A DNA stretch of 64,000 nucleotides from contig SIJG01000001.1 in NCBI GenBank assembly GCA_023374025.1, positions 3,123,946 through 3,187,945 on the forward strand, in the 5' to 3' direction. Positions within the stretch are counted from its first letter, which is position 1, and each line of letters starts with the position of its first letter. The translations under genes and the position numbers were made by a program. Of the stretch, positions 1-11,000 are shown piece by piece. The notes beneath the pieces were generated by a model. It was not told where the DNA came from, made no database searches, and worked only from the letters and a program-made list of their open reading frames with translations. This DNA comes from Heterodera schachtii. Lineage: Eukaryota > Nematoda > Chromadorea > Rhabditida > Heteroderidae.

Positions 1-1246
1 GTGTTTCATTAGAATAGGGACACCCTATTTTTTGGGAGTTTGACCATTTCCCATGAATCGATCGATTTGAAATTTTAACTGTACGTAGCAATTCTTAAAA
101 TATTAAGATTCTAAAAGTGAGAAACTGAAATGACGATGGAAAAAAGATTTACGAATTTTTTTCCAAAATTGGGGTGTTCCATTAGAATAGGGACACTTTG
201 GAAAACTGAGAAAAACCTCAACAGCTACCAAAAAGAAACTGATAAAACAAGCTAAATAAGAAAAAACAAATCTTTTCACATTTCTGTTTATTTTGCGGAC
301 AGAAATATGACTTTTAGGGAGAGTTATGTGGAATTTTCTAAGTTTTCCGGAGAAATTAAGGGCCAACAGGCTTAAATCGCCTCTATCATTTGTCCAACTG
401 AATCAAACTAACAGCAATCAACACTAAGATAACGTAGAGATATCCTATAAGCATTTTCTATTCATTTTATGCCAGAAAAAAGTCATTAAACACAAAATTT
501 TTTCGGATGAAAAAATGCGAAAATCTGAGTAAATTCGAAAAAAAATTTCTAGGGGGTTGGGAAACATTTTCCGTAAAAGATGAATATGACGAACAGAAAG
601 AGCACAAAATTCTCTACTAAATGGTCTTTGGATGATTGCTCTATGGCGAGTATTCGCTTAGGGGTGCCTTGCTAAATACCGACTATCCAAAAAATGACCA
701 AATTCAAGCCATTTTTCCTCATTTTTGAGACATCCATTTTCAACAAGACGCGCCTCCGCGGAGACGCGACGTAGAGCCCTCATCTAAAGGCCATTTGAAG
801 AGAATTTTATTCTCTTTCAGATAGCCTTAATGGTTTTTCACGAAAAAATTTTCCCAGCCCCCTAGAAATTTTTTTATAAAATTTCCCGGGTTTCAAGCCA
901 TTTTATGATTTTCAGATCATCATAAAGGACTGATCTGATCAATTTGTCGCAAATGACTTTTTTGATCAGTACAAAAAAATAAGCTTAAATGAATTTTTTC
1001 AGATTTTTTAATGCTAAACTCGAAAAGTTACAGCCTTCTGAAAAAAGTGTCCCTATTCTAATGGAACACCCCAATTTTGGAAAAAAATTCGTAAATCTTT
1101 TTTCCGTCGTCATTTCGTCTTCTCTCTTTTAGAATCTTAATATTTTAAGAATTGCTACGTACAGTTAAAATTTCAAATCGATCGATTCATGGGAAATGGT
1201 CAAACTCCCAAAAAATAGGGTGTCCCTATTCTAATGAAACACAGTG
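1..1246. mobile_element. Tc1/mariner-like non-autonomous element with IR/DR termini
   Basis: The first about 200 bases recur as an inverted copy at about 1046-1242. Within each arm the motif ATTAGAATAGGGACAC occurs twice, once at the outer end (about 9-23) and once near the inner end (about 182-196). That is the IR/DR layout of Tc1/mariner elements, where transposase binds two sites per terminal repeat. The right end reads CACAGTG followed by TA at 1247-1248, which fits a TA target. The left terminus is cut by the window edge, so the TA there cannot be checked. The interior (200-1045) holds no transposase-like reading frame, so this looks like a deletion derivative moved in trans. Confidence 0.75.
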
Positions 1247-1248
1247 TA

Positions 1249-2160
1249 TTGAATCAGTCTAAGAAATTCAGGCCGAAAAACGACGACAACAAATACTCGA
1301 CTTGACGGTGACAATGCGTTTGGAGTTCGTCCTGGTGGTCTTTCTCCATTTTCGTGTCCGTTTTTTTTCATTTTGTTTTATTTTTCTTTAATTTTCTTTT
1401 AAGCGTTTGCTGGAACATCATTTGCGTCCGTTGGATCTGACCATACGTACTCACTGCAGCCCTTGCAATTTGGCATCGACTCGCCCGCCCCCTCAACACT
1501 ATCATGGCCATCAACAGTTGAGCAAAATTCGCCGTTGGTGCAGTACTCATTGAGTCCATCATCAACAACGACATTTCAGCCAGGCACAGAAAAATTCACA
1601 AAATTGTAGATTTAAAAAATTTTAAGCCCGTCCTTGGGAAGAAGCCGTCGTTCGTCGCGCACTGTTCCCAATTCCATATTGGAACGTGCACTCGCATGCG
1701 GCTTCTGCCCTCGCTAGGACCAACAATGGCCTCGAAGCAACCCATCTTCATTTCTCAGTATTTTTTTACTAACAAAACACAAAAAAAAAAAAAACTCAAT
1801 TTTAGAAGGGTCTTTGTCATCACCCAGCCCTTTCCGATTTCATTTCTGAAGTCAGCGGAAGCATCGTCAGACAAGTTGACGCAGCGAGGTCAGCTCGGAA
1901 CTTCATACACAAACGACACAAACGTCTGCAGGTCGAAGGATATGCAGGAAAATTGAAGGACTATGGAAATACAGAAGATTCGATGAATGCCCCTTAGAAT
2001 TTGTTTGATCTGTTTTTTCAATTATGTTATGTTATTTGCTCAATTAATAAAGAATTTTATTAATTCATTAACTATGGATCGGATTTTAGTCTCTAAAAAC
2101 TGCCAAAATAGGCACTAATAACTCGAAATGTAATGCCTTTTAAAAATAGAATTTAATTTG
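1249..2160. other. Gap without a recognised gene; possible exon remnants
   Basis: No family is recognised. Two stretches (about 1403-1570 and 1645-1960) have the moderate GC and splice-like borders of coding exons, for example a T-rich run ending in AAG before 1404, but neither gives a convincing homologue and stops interrupt them. They may be relics of a gene broken by the surrounding transposons. 2040-2060 has AATAAA-like A/T runs. Confidence 0.3.
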
Positions 2161-2189
2161 GGGACGAAACGACTAATTTTAGCTTGGGG

Positions 2190-2290
2190 GATGAAACGAC
2201 GCGGGACGAAACGACGCAGGACGAAACGACGCGGGACGAAACGACGCAGGACGAAACGACGCAGGACGAAACGACGCGGGACGAAATGAC
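2190..2290. repeat. 15-bp minisatellite
   Basis: About seven tandem copies of GACGAAACGACGCRG, alternating GCGG and GCAG endings. The unit length is a multiple of three, so both strands stay open for about 65 codons with repeating peptides. This is a repeat artefact rather than a gene. A diverged half-copy lies just upstream at 2160-2175. Confidence 0.9.
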
Positions 2291-2299
2291 GGGCAGCGT

Positions 2300-2592
2300 T
2301 TTGAAATTAATGAAAATAAGTTTTAAGGAGTTTTTAGGGTCGCTGATCACGAATCCGGGCTCAGATCACTTCACTACATGAGCTGTACAGGGACAAAGAA
2401 TTGATAGGCTTCCTGTACCAAGGGTACCCTCATGGGCAAGATGCCAATGAGGATATCATCCATACAAATTTTCTATTTTGATTTTTATTCGAGTTCGGGT
2501 CAGGGATTCGAAATTGGCAAAAATGGGTGCTGTATTCGTGATCAGCGACTCTAAAAACCCTTAAAACTTATTTTCATTAATTTCAAAAACAC
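2300..2592. repeat. Palindromic repeat element (inverted arms)
   Basis: The left arm (about 2300-2362) starts TTTTGAAATTAATG and ends in the core GGGTCGCTGATCACGAAT. It is matched in reverse at about 2528-2590. The two arms enclose about 165 bp of unrelated sequence. A clear target duplication was not found. The core is shared with the elements at 3282-3705 and 6961-7431 and a fragment at about 54633. Confidence 0.7.
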
Positions 2593-2767
2593 ATTTATAT
2601 GCATCTGAATATGTATGCTAAAAGTACCTTCTAAACTAGATAAGTACCAATTAAGATGGTCGTTCAACATAAAATCAAAGGATTGTTTGGTTTGGTACAA
2701 ACATTTTTCACTTTTTCCGAGTCGCAAAATACTAATTTGCCCAGGGCGTTTCCAAAGCCTGATATAA

Positions 2768-3229
2768 CGGCTCTAATGCACTTTATGAGTCCAATCGACT
2801 TTTATGAGCCCAATCGACCTTTATGAGTCCAATCAATTGACAATCCCGGGTTTTTATACAATAACTTTGTTCATGTTCGAACAAACCCTATCTTTTTGGT
2901 ATCATTCGAAAGCATAAAGTCTAACGAAGCTAAAATATATAAATCGCAGCATTCAGCCAATTACCAAAAAAGATTTGATTAATTAAGTAATTGCTGATTA
3001 TTTTCGTTTGTAACTTTCTTGAAATGTTAGAATTCTCTTGTTTTCTCGTATTATTACATTATTCAGACTGTGCGCTTTCGAATGATACCAAAAAGATAGG
3101 GTTTGTTCGAACATGAACAAAGTTATTGTATAAAAACCCGGGATTGTCAATTGATTGGACTCATAAAGGTCGATTGGACTCATAAAAGTCGATTGGACTC
3201 ATAAAGTGCATTAGAGCCGATATAATTAG
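2768..3229. mobile_element. Palindromic MITE, CGGCTCTAATGCAC termini
   Basis: Arms 2768 to about 2920 and about 3068-3229 are inverted copies beginning CGGCTCTAATGCAC, followed by a short repeat (ATGAGTCCAATCGACTTT-like) present two to three times per arm. The element is flanked by ATATAA on both sides (2762-2767 and 3230-3235), a possible 6-bp target duplication. No coding capacity; superfamily not assigned. Confidence 0.75.
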
Positions 3230-3281
3230 GTTTCGAAGTTGTATGCACTAAAAAATACCAAATATGCGCATAAAATATGCC

Positions 3282-3705
3282 GGTACTTTTTCACTTTACG
3301 CCACATAAAAAAATTTTTTTTTAAATTATTTTTTTCTGGGGTTTTCGGGGTCGCTGATCACGAATATGACATTCAATTCGAACAATTCCGAAACCCGGAC
3401 CCGAATTCGAACAAAAAATCGAAAATTTAATTTTTCAAATTTCTCATTTTTCGTCTAAAAACGACTTAAACACATGGAAACAAACTGAAAGCTATCCACT
3501 CATGCAATAAAAGGTCATTAAACCATTTTTAGACGAAAAATGCGAAATTCGAAAAATTAAATTTTCGATTTTTTGTTCGAATTCGGGTCCGGGTTTCGGA
3601 ATTGTTCGAAATGAATGTCATATTCGTGATCAGCGACCCCGAAAACCCCAGAAAAAAATAATTAAAAAAAAATTATTTTTATGTGGCGTAAAGTGAAAAA
3701 GTACC
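3282..3705. mobile_element. Palindromic MITE of the GGTACTTT family with 8-bp target duplication
   Basis: A 424-bp near-palindrome beginning GGTACTTTTTCACTTTACG and ending with its inverse. It is flanked by the perfect 8-bp direct repeat AATATGCC (3274-3281 and 3706-3713), which marks a real insertion. The arms contain the shared core GGGTCGCTGATCACGAAT and a segment AATTCCGAAACCCGGACCCG. It has no reading frame of its own. The same termini and 8-bp duplication recur at 9188-9427. Confidence 0.88.
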
Positions 3706-3875
3706 AATATGCCTTAAAAACTGCCAAAAATGGCTTTTAATCCTCAAAAAAAAAATGCCAAAATTTGTCTATAAATTAAGAATTGACTTTGAAATCACCA
3801 AAACAAGGGCTAAGGAGCATTTTCTAGACAATTGCAAAATTATTGAATTTTCAAATTTTAAAATTTTTATTATAT

Positions 3876-4591
3876 CAGGGCGCGTATCTGTTCTTATTTA
3901 TAAGAAATGTTCTGATTTGGAGGGTTCAAATCTTACAAAATAAAAATGTTCTTATTTGTAAGAAATGTTCTGATTTCGGGCTTGTTCTTATTTTGTTCTT
4001 ATTTCTTAAAATTCTTCAGAAAATTTGTTTTATGGCGTAATGTCACTTTGATTTTCAAAATTTTCCACGGCGGTGCCTAACGGCACCGCCGGACCCCAAA
4101 AATACTTTGTTTTCTTAAAAATTGGCTCAGAATCACAAAATTTGGACAATTTTTGGACAAAATCTGTTAACTGTTTTCTTAAAAATTGGCTCAGAATCAC
4201 AAAATTTGGACAATTTTTGGACAAAATCTGCTAACAAATTATACTCAAATTTTCAAAAATTTTCCCGGCGGCGCCTTTCGGCACCGCCGGCCTTCCGCCC
4301 CGCTTGTTCCCAAAAAAGTCTTTGAAAAATGCGCCGCAAAAAAAAAATCGTAAAATCTGATATTTTTTTGAGCCCGATTGCATTAAATGTACGATTTGCG
4401 TATTTCCTCCCCAAAATTGTTAAAAATGATCATGGGAGGCGAAAAATACGAAAGTTGATTCTATATTAATTGAATAAAATGTTATACAAGCGATTTAAAG
4501 CAATTTTGCGAAATATTCTTATTTTTGACCCTAAAATCTTATTTTTTGGCCTTGATGTTCTTATCTTGAAAAATTTTCGATACGCGCCCTG
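3876..4591. mobile_element. hAT-like non-autonomous element, TSD TATTATAT
   Basis: The element starts CAGGGCGCGTATC and ends GATACGCGCCCTG. It is bounded by the perfect 8-bp duplication TATTATAT (3868-3875 and 4592-4599). CAGGG-type ends with 8-bp duplications are typical of hAT transposons. The interior has two GC-rich hairpins (about 4068-4094 and 4265-4290: CGGCGG.GCC / GGCACCGCCG) and a 62-bp direct repeat (about 4110-4168 and 4172-4230). No transposase is visible; 716 bp, so presumably mobilised by a full-length relative elsewhere. Confidence 0.88.
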
Positions 4592-4599
4592 TATTATAT

Positions 4600-5331
4600 G
4601 CTAAAACAAAATTGCATTTTTATATAAATAACTTTTTTTCCAAAAGTTCTTACAAAAAATTAAAATTTTTCGATTTTTAAGGGTGTATTTTTTAAAAAAA
4701 TTCCCAAAAAGTCACCCCCTCTAAAACCCAAAAATAGCAAAATATGTATGCATTTATTCTTGAAAATCCCCAAAATATGCTTTTATATGCACTAAAAACC
4801 TTCACCAAACCAAAAAATTTTAACGTAGAAAGGCTATTTTTGAGCCACTTTCTTCATAGCATATGCGCAGATATAACATTTAAAAATCTCAAACAATCTA
4901 AGTATATATGTACATTTTTTACTGTTTTTTTTAGTTTTCACCAAAAACTTGAAAAATATAAATTGCAATTGATAAACGTCCCAGCGGCAAAAACGACAAT
5001 TTTGGACGAAGGTAAGGAAGTATCGGACCATTTTTGAAAAAGAAACAAATCACTATTTCTTCATTGATTGCGGATTTCCTTTATTGACTGTGAAAAGTTT
5101 GCAGTTTTTTAACTAAATTTGGCGAAATTAATTTACATTTATATATTGTTTTTTTTTCCATTTTTGATTCACTTTTCCTTTCGATTGATTAGTTTTGAGG
5201 TGTTTTTGAATATAAAAGGGGATGAGATTTCAATATTTTTCACTTCTTTCCATTCTTCCTATTTCAATTTGTCGTCAAATATTAGACGACGACCGCTCGA
5301 CGACACGCGCACGCATTGGCCACAAGACACA
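4600..5331. other. A/T-rich intergenic region upstream of the kinase gene
   Basis: No gene or repeat family recognised. Open frames here are low-complexity A/T sequence. The 3' part presumably holds the promoter and 5' leader of the gene starting at 5332. Confidence 0.5.
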
Positions 5332-6737
5332 ATGAACCCTGACGAGCGGCAAATGTGGAGACTGCCGTACCACCACGGATTGGTAAGGGGACAGCAGGCG
5401 TTGATCACTTTTTCCACATTAATGTTTCAACTTTGTTTAGCTACCGCGCGAGGACGTGACGGAGTTGCTGCCGAACGACGGGGACTTCCTGGTGCGCACG
5501 ACAGAAGAAACTTCGGGCACAGAGCGCGTCTTTGCATTGTCGGTGAACGTCGGAGGCCTGGTGAACCACGTCATCTTCCGCCGACACAAAGGGATGTACA
5601 CCGTGGACCTCAACTCCGACAAGGGCTTCCGAACAATCGAACGATTCGTCGACCATTACCTTCGCACCGGAACATCAGTCACCAGCGTAAGTCAAAAATT
5701 TACATTATAAATTTAGTCATTTCCCTTTGTTTTCAGGAGCGGTTCGTCACTCTCAGGAATGCCGTGCGCAGGGCGAATTGGGAGCTGTCACATACATCCA
5801 TCAACCTCGGCGCAGAGTTGGGGAGAGGGGCATTCGGCGTGGTCAAAAAAGCAGTGCTGACCGAACGCAATGGGAACAACTCGCAGGTCGCCGTCAAGGA
5901 GGTGTCTCAGACGAGCACCAAAGAGCAGGTAAAGGCGGAGTTTGAAGCATTGAGATCGCAAATTAAAATTTTTCCTTTTCTTCAGATCAAAGAGTTCATG
6001 AACGAGGCGCGCATCATGCGGCAGCTGGACCATCCCAACGTCATCCGCTTCCATGGCGTCGCCGTCGGACAGGAGCCCCTGATGATCGTCATCGAACTCG
6101 CATCTGACGGCAGCCTCACCGACTACTTGAAGACTCAACGGAGAAGTGCGCGCACCAGGCTCTTCATGTGCGTCGGAGCAGCTGCCGGACTGACCCACAT
6201 CCACTCCAAGGGCATCATCCATTGCGACATCGCCGCCAGAAATTGTCTCTACTCGAACGGCGTGGTGAGTCAAAACTTATGTTGTTTTAGTAACTAATTT
6301 CGCTCTGTTGTTCCCACAGGTAAAAATCTCGGACTTCGGCATGGCGCACAAAGGACCAGTGAAGAAAATGGAGCCCAACGCGCGCGTCCCCGTCAAATGG
6401 CTGTCACCGGAAGCACTCGCCGAGCGCTGCTTCACCGCGAAGAGCGACACGTGGGCCTACGGAGTGATGTGCTGGGAGATCTTCACCAACGGAGAAGTGC
6501 CATACTCACAAATGGCGGGAAGCGACGTGGCGGTATCGGTGGGTGAACGCAACCTTTTTTTTTTCCTTTTTTCAACTTTTCCTTCCTTTTCAGCTGATCA
6601 ACGGACAGAGGCTCGACTTCCCAAGAGATGCGCCGTCAAAATTGGTCGAGTTCATCTTGCAGCACATTTGGGATGCGGAGACGAGCGGCAGATACTCAAT
6701 GGCAGCGGTCCACGACTGGCTGAAGCGACACACGTGA
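5332..6737 (+). CDS. SH2-domain non-receptor tyrosine kinase (Fer/SPE-8-like, compact)
   Basis: Six exons, all joined by phase-0 introns: 5332-5382, 5441-5686, 5737-5928, 5986-6264, 6320-6538, 6594-6737, giving 376 residues. An SH2 domain comes first ([19 protein letters not shown], residues about 13-100). A tyrosine kinase domain follows: glycine loop [14 protein letters not shown] lysine, catalytic loop [15 protein letters not shown], and [12 protein letters not shown]2 plus kinase with no F-BAR or SH3 is the layout of the nematode-expanded Fer/SPE-8-like kinases, several of which act in sperm. The HRD arginine is cysteine here, so activation-loop control may differ. The ATG at 5332 is chosen because it directly precedes the SH2 start; upstream sequence in frame is A/T-rich and not conserved in type. 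Expected to be cytosolic or membrane-associated, phosphorylating tyrosines on SH2-recruited partners. Confidence 0.93.
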
Positions 6738-6960
6738 GGAGCCTAGCGGTGAACGGATTCAACGCCATCAGAAGAGCCAGCCGAAGCAAACGTCCGTTGT
6801 GCGTGTGTATATATATGTGATAATATGCTTGTTGTATTTGTATACACTAATATGTCTTACATATTGCTCATTGTTGTGTATTATATTGACATGTATAAAA
6901 TGACTGATGTCCGATATATATTTTGTTGATTTGCACTTAGCCTGCGAAAGTGATTTTTAA

Positions 6961-7431
6961 GGCAATCGTAAAGAATGGGGGTCCCAAATTTAAAATTATT
7001 ATTTTTTATTTTGGCTCAAAATGAGTATTTGGGGGTTTTCGAGGGTGCTGATTACGAATCCGGACTCGGTTTTGCTCAATTCCAAACCCCGGACACGAAT
7101 TCGAACAAAAAAATTGGAATTTTTTTTCCAAAGGTACATTTTTCTGGGTAAAAGCTTCGAATTCATTTAACAACTATTTATTTTGATCCAAAATAATGCT
7201 TCAACTACTAATTGCATAAAAAATATGCAATTTACGCCAAAATTAGATCGATTTTAACGCGTATTTTGAAAAAAAAAATTTCAACTTTTTTGTTCGAATT
7301 CATGTCCGTTGTTCGGAATTGAGCAAAACCGAGTCCGGATTCGTAATCAGAACCCTCGAAAACCCCCGGAAATTGATTTTAAGCCTAAAATAAAAAAGTT
7401 AAATTAGGGACCCCCATTCTTTACGATTGCC
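6961..7431. mobile_element. Palindromic MITE, GGCAATCG termini, TSD ATTTTTAA
   Basis: A 471-bp near-palindrome whose ends are GGCAATCGTAAAGAATGGGG and the inverse. It is flanked by the perfect 8-bp repeat ATTTTTAA (6953-6960 and 7432-7439). Internally it carries the same core as the GGTACTTT family (TTTTCGAGGGTGCTGATTACG, then CCCCGGACACGAATTCG), so the two families share an inner module but not termini. It lies just downstream of the kinase stop. Close by, at about 7517-7536, is a short GC hairpin (CCGGCGGTGCCGCCGG) of the type found in the hAT-like elements. Confidence 0.87.
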
Positions 7432-7650
7432 ATTTTTAAGACTTTAAAATAGAAATCAAAATGACCAATTTTCGATTTTAAGCTTATTTTGCTCAAGAAA
7501 ATAAAATTTTTCGGTCCGGCGGTGCCGCCGGGATTTTGAATTTTTAATGAATTTGTTAAGAAAATTGCTGCAAATTTTTCCTCTTTTCTCCCGTTGCCGG
7601 TGATTCTTTTTCTCGCCTTAATTTCTTGACCGCGCTTGATTACGCTTTTT

Positions 7651-7847
7651 GGTACTTATGTTTATGGTTCGTACGCCACAAATTCATAGGTTGCTTAGAA
7701 AGTCACTTATATGGTTCTCAGCAGCTAGATGTCATAATCGTGTTCAGCACCCCACCCTTGAAAACCGTAGAAGTGACTTTCTAAGCAACCTAAGATGATT
7801 AAAAAAATTTTAATTTTGTGGCGTACGAACCATATACAGTAAGTACC
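7651..7847. repeat. Inverted repeat related to the GGTACTTT family
   Basis: Left arm 7651-7712 (GGTACTTATG, GTACGCCACA) and right arm about 7770-7847 are inverted copies. The termini resemble the GGTACTTT MITEs, and a diverged form of their core sits at about 7725-7765. The flanks do not match each other, so a target duplication is not visible; probably an older copy. Confidence 0.65.
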
Positions 7848-8026
7848 TTATTTTTTCTTGTTTTTCTTTCGTTCTCTCTTTCTCTTCCCCCTCGTCGACC
7901 CTTCCCTGAGTACTGTATTTTCGGTGGGCCTGAGTGGTAAGTGATAAGAAGATTTAAATTATAAACATTTTGCCATAAAATATTTAGTTGCTTTAAAATT
8001 TGAAATTTCGTAGGTTTCTTATATCA

Positions 8027-11000
8027 ATGGCTGCATTTAGGTTGAATCTACAAAAATCACTTTTCCAACAAGACGGCGAAAGGTTATTGGGACTGGCAAA
8101 TGTTAAAAAAGACTCCAAACGGAAGAAAGAGACGTTTTGGTGCCTTGCTGGTCGGTTTGGCTTGGATTAGGGCGAAATGAAAAAAAAAGGGTTTTTGTAA
8201 TTCATCATAACTATGCAATGCTTTTTAGTTACAATAAGTCAACCCGTGGCGGTATGGTTTTATATTGTCAAATTGGAAAAGGACGACACTTTTGCGAAGA
8301 AGGAGCAATTTGCGTTGAGGGAATTGCGCGTGGTCGACGGAGTTCACCCACGAAAAGTTTTAAGCAGAAAATTTCAAAACTAAGAATAATTCAGCCCGTA
8401 ACTGATATTATTCTGACAATTCGTAACAATGTGTACCATTTGGACTCGAATACGCTCGAAGAAAAGGAATTTCTTATCCGTCAAATTTTCAAGGTTTTTT
8501 CTTTTTTTCCGCTATTTTAAATTTAATTTCAGCTTTCCAATGCGTATTTGCCCGTTCAAAAACCTGAGTTTATTAATGTTTCTCTTCCGGTGGACACAAT
8601 GATGCCGAAGGTGGGCAATTCCCAGGACAGCGGAGAAACTGAGAGCAAAAACATCGAAATGGACTCAAATTATCAGGTGCCTTATATTGTAATTTCTAAT
8701 ACCAAACAGTCAAATATAAAAATGCGTAACTTTTTTAATTGCCCCAATTCCTTTTTAAGCCAATAACACAACGTGAGGAGGCCGATTTTCGACGACTTCT
8801 TAGCAAATCAAACCTCCAAATTGGACAAGCAAAACAATTTGCAACTGTTCTCAGCGAACAGTTGGCCCAATTGGACACTGCAAATTTGTCGAGCATCATG
8901 GAGAACAAGCAAAATGTGGGCGGACTAATCGAATTGGTTGACACCGCAATTGAATTGGCGGAATGCATTGAACGACAATTGGACGAATACGACACTTTGC
9001 TTTCCGTAATATTTGTTTTGTTTATCTCCTAAAACACGGAGCAAAACGTCGCCAAGAAAAAAGAAGAAAAAATATAAATTTTCTGCAAAAAATTTAAATC
9101 TTTACAAACTGTTACAAAATTCAAAAATTTATTTTCTTGAAATTTTAAGAAGAATATTAAAGAATTAGGCTTGTATGTGAAGCTTTCGGTACTTTCCTGT
9201 TATGTGACCACAAAATTAATTTTTAAAAAAGTCAACAAAGGCGCGCGCAGTATTGCATAAAAGGCGCGCCAAAATTATTTGGGAGGCATAAATAACCTTT
9301 GTAAATAGCTAATTTATTCAAGCGCTGATACAATTTTGATCTTTTCCCTCGCCCTTTTGCAATACTGCGCGCGCCTTTGTTGACTTTTTTAAAAATTAAT
9401 TTTGCGGTCACATAACAGGAAAGTACCAAGCTTTCTCTTTTTTTCGGATATCTTTTTGGCTGCGACGTTTTGTCCTGCTTTGCCATTAACATTTCCCTTT
9501 TCAGTTTGTACGTGACAGTGTTGAACTGATAGAGGAAAAGGGTAAACATTCCTTTCGCTATTTTTTCCCAATTTTAGCCCTTTTTAAGACAGTCTGAGAC
9601 ACATTGAGCAACAGAACAACAAGCGACTCTTCGACGAGCTCAAAGACTTCGTCTTCCTTATGGAAATGGTCCATGATCAGCACATCGGTGCCCTCAAAAG
9701 TGCCAATTTGTCCGATCCCACTGGGTATTTACTTTCATTGTTTTCATGTGCCATTACAATATCTCAGAATCAACTCGTGTTGTCAAGCTGCTCGCGTGGT
9801 GGACCATTTTCTGAGCAAAAAAACGCCACTCAATGGGATGAGAGCGTATCAGACAAAAGTGGAATTGCTGAACAAATTGACGGTGGATTTCATCGACAAG
9901 TTTTACGCACACATTTGCGCAATATTCGGGAACATGGTCGGCCATTTATTCATTCCATCGCCGACAGAATGGGACCGATTTCCATTTTTATGATTAGTCT
10001 TTCATGAAAGGGTTCAATGTTGGAGTGCCAGCACATCGGCGACATTATCATACAAAAGCACTCGCAAAGGCATCGCGCCCTTTTGCCCTTCTCCGATCTG
10101 ATCGCTTGGCTGAAACAGGCACGGCCCGCAGTTTATGCCAAAGCATTGGAGCGGTACAAAAAGGAAACACGCAAATTATACAAAAATGAATTCGACCGTT
10201 TTTTCTCCGAACTTTCCCGACGAGCCTTGCAAACTGTTCAAAATGAAAGTAAAACAATCGAATGTCATAAAAAACTGAAATTTTATTAGGGAAGGCAACT
10301 GAAATGGCCTCAGCAGAATTTGGGAATAAAAACCATTCATTTTAAGGTTTACGAATTTAATAATTGTAACTTTTTAGGTGGAAGTCATTCTTTGAGCGCT
10401 GACAATGCGATTTCTTCGTTAAAGCCATACACTGACGTGAGATGAGACTGTCTATTTTTGGATGCATTTTCAATTTTTACAGTTAACTGAAACGGCGGTT
10501 GCCGAGTGTCGTACGGTGGTGGAAAGTGAACAGAAATTTTCTATTCGTTTTTTCCACCTAAACATTGACATTCTATCGCAGGTTGGAGTTGAGATGAACA
10601 AAAACCGTATGTTATTTTATAAAAAAATCAAAATGTTTATTAAAAAAAATTTTTAGAAAATGACGGTAAAAAAACAGTAGAGAAACAATTGAACGACCAA
10701 ATTAAATTTGCAATTGGCGACATTTTCGACTCATTGCCCACTTACTTTTATGCCCTTGTCTCAACATTCAAAGACCACAACCTCGTGTAAATTGTCCCTT
10801 TTTATTCCGTATTTCTCATTTTGTCCGAATCATTCCCCCTTTTTCCTCCCTTTAGCGTTGTGATGTCTCTTTACGTCGCCTTAACTAAACGATTGGCTGC
10901 CTTCACTGATTCCACTTCCTTTTTCTCCTCTCTCTACGGCTCTTTTCTCATTTCACTTAAGCGCCTTTTCGATGAACAAATGGTCTTTGTTTTTTAAATT

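Noticed and set aside
2184..2381. Open frame encoding repeated DETTQDETTR
   Set aside because: Entirely explained by the 15-bp minisatellite.
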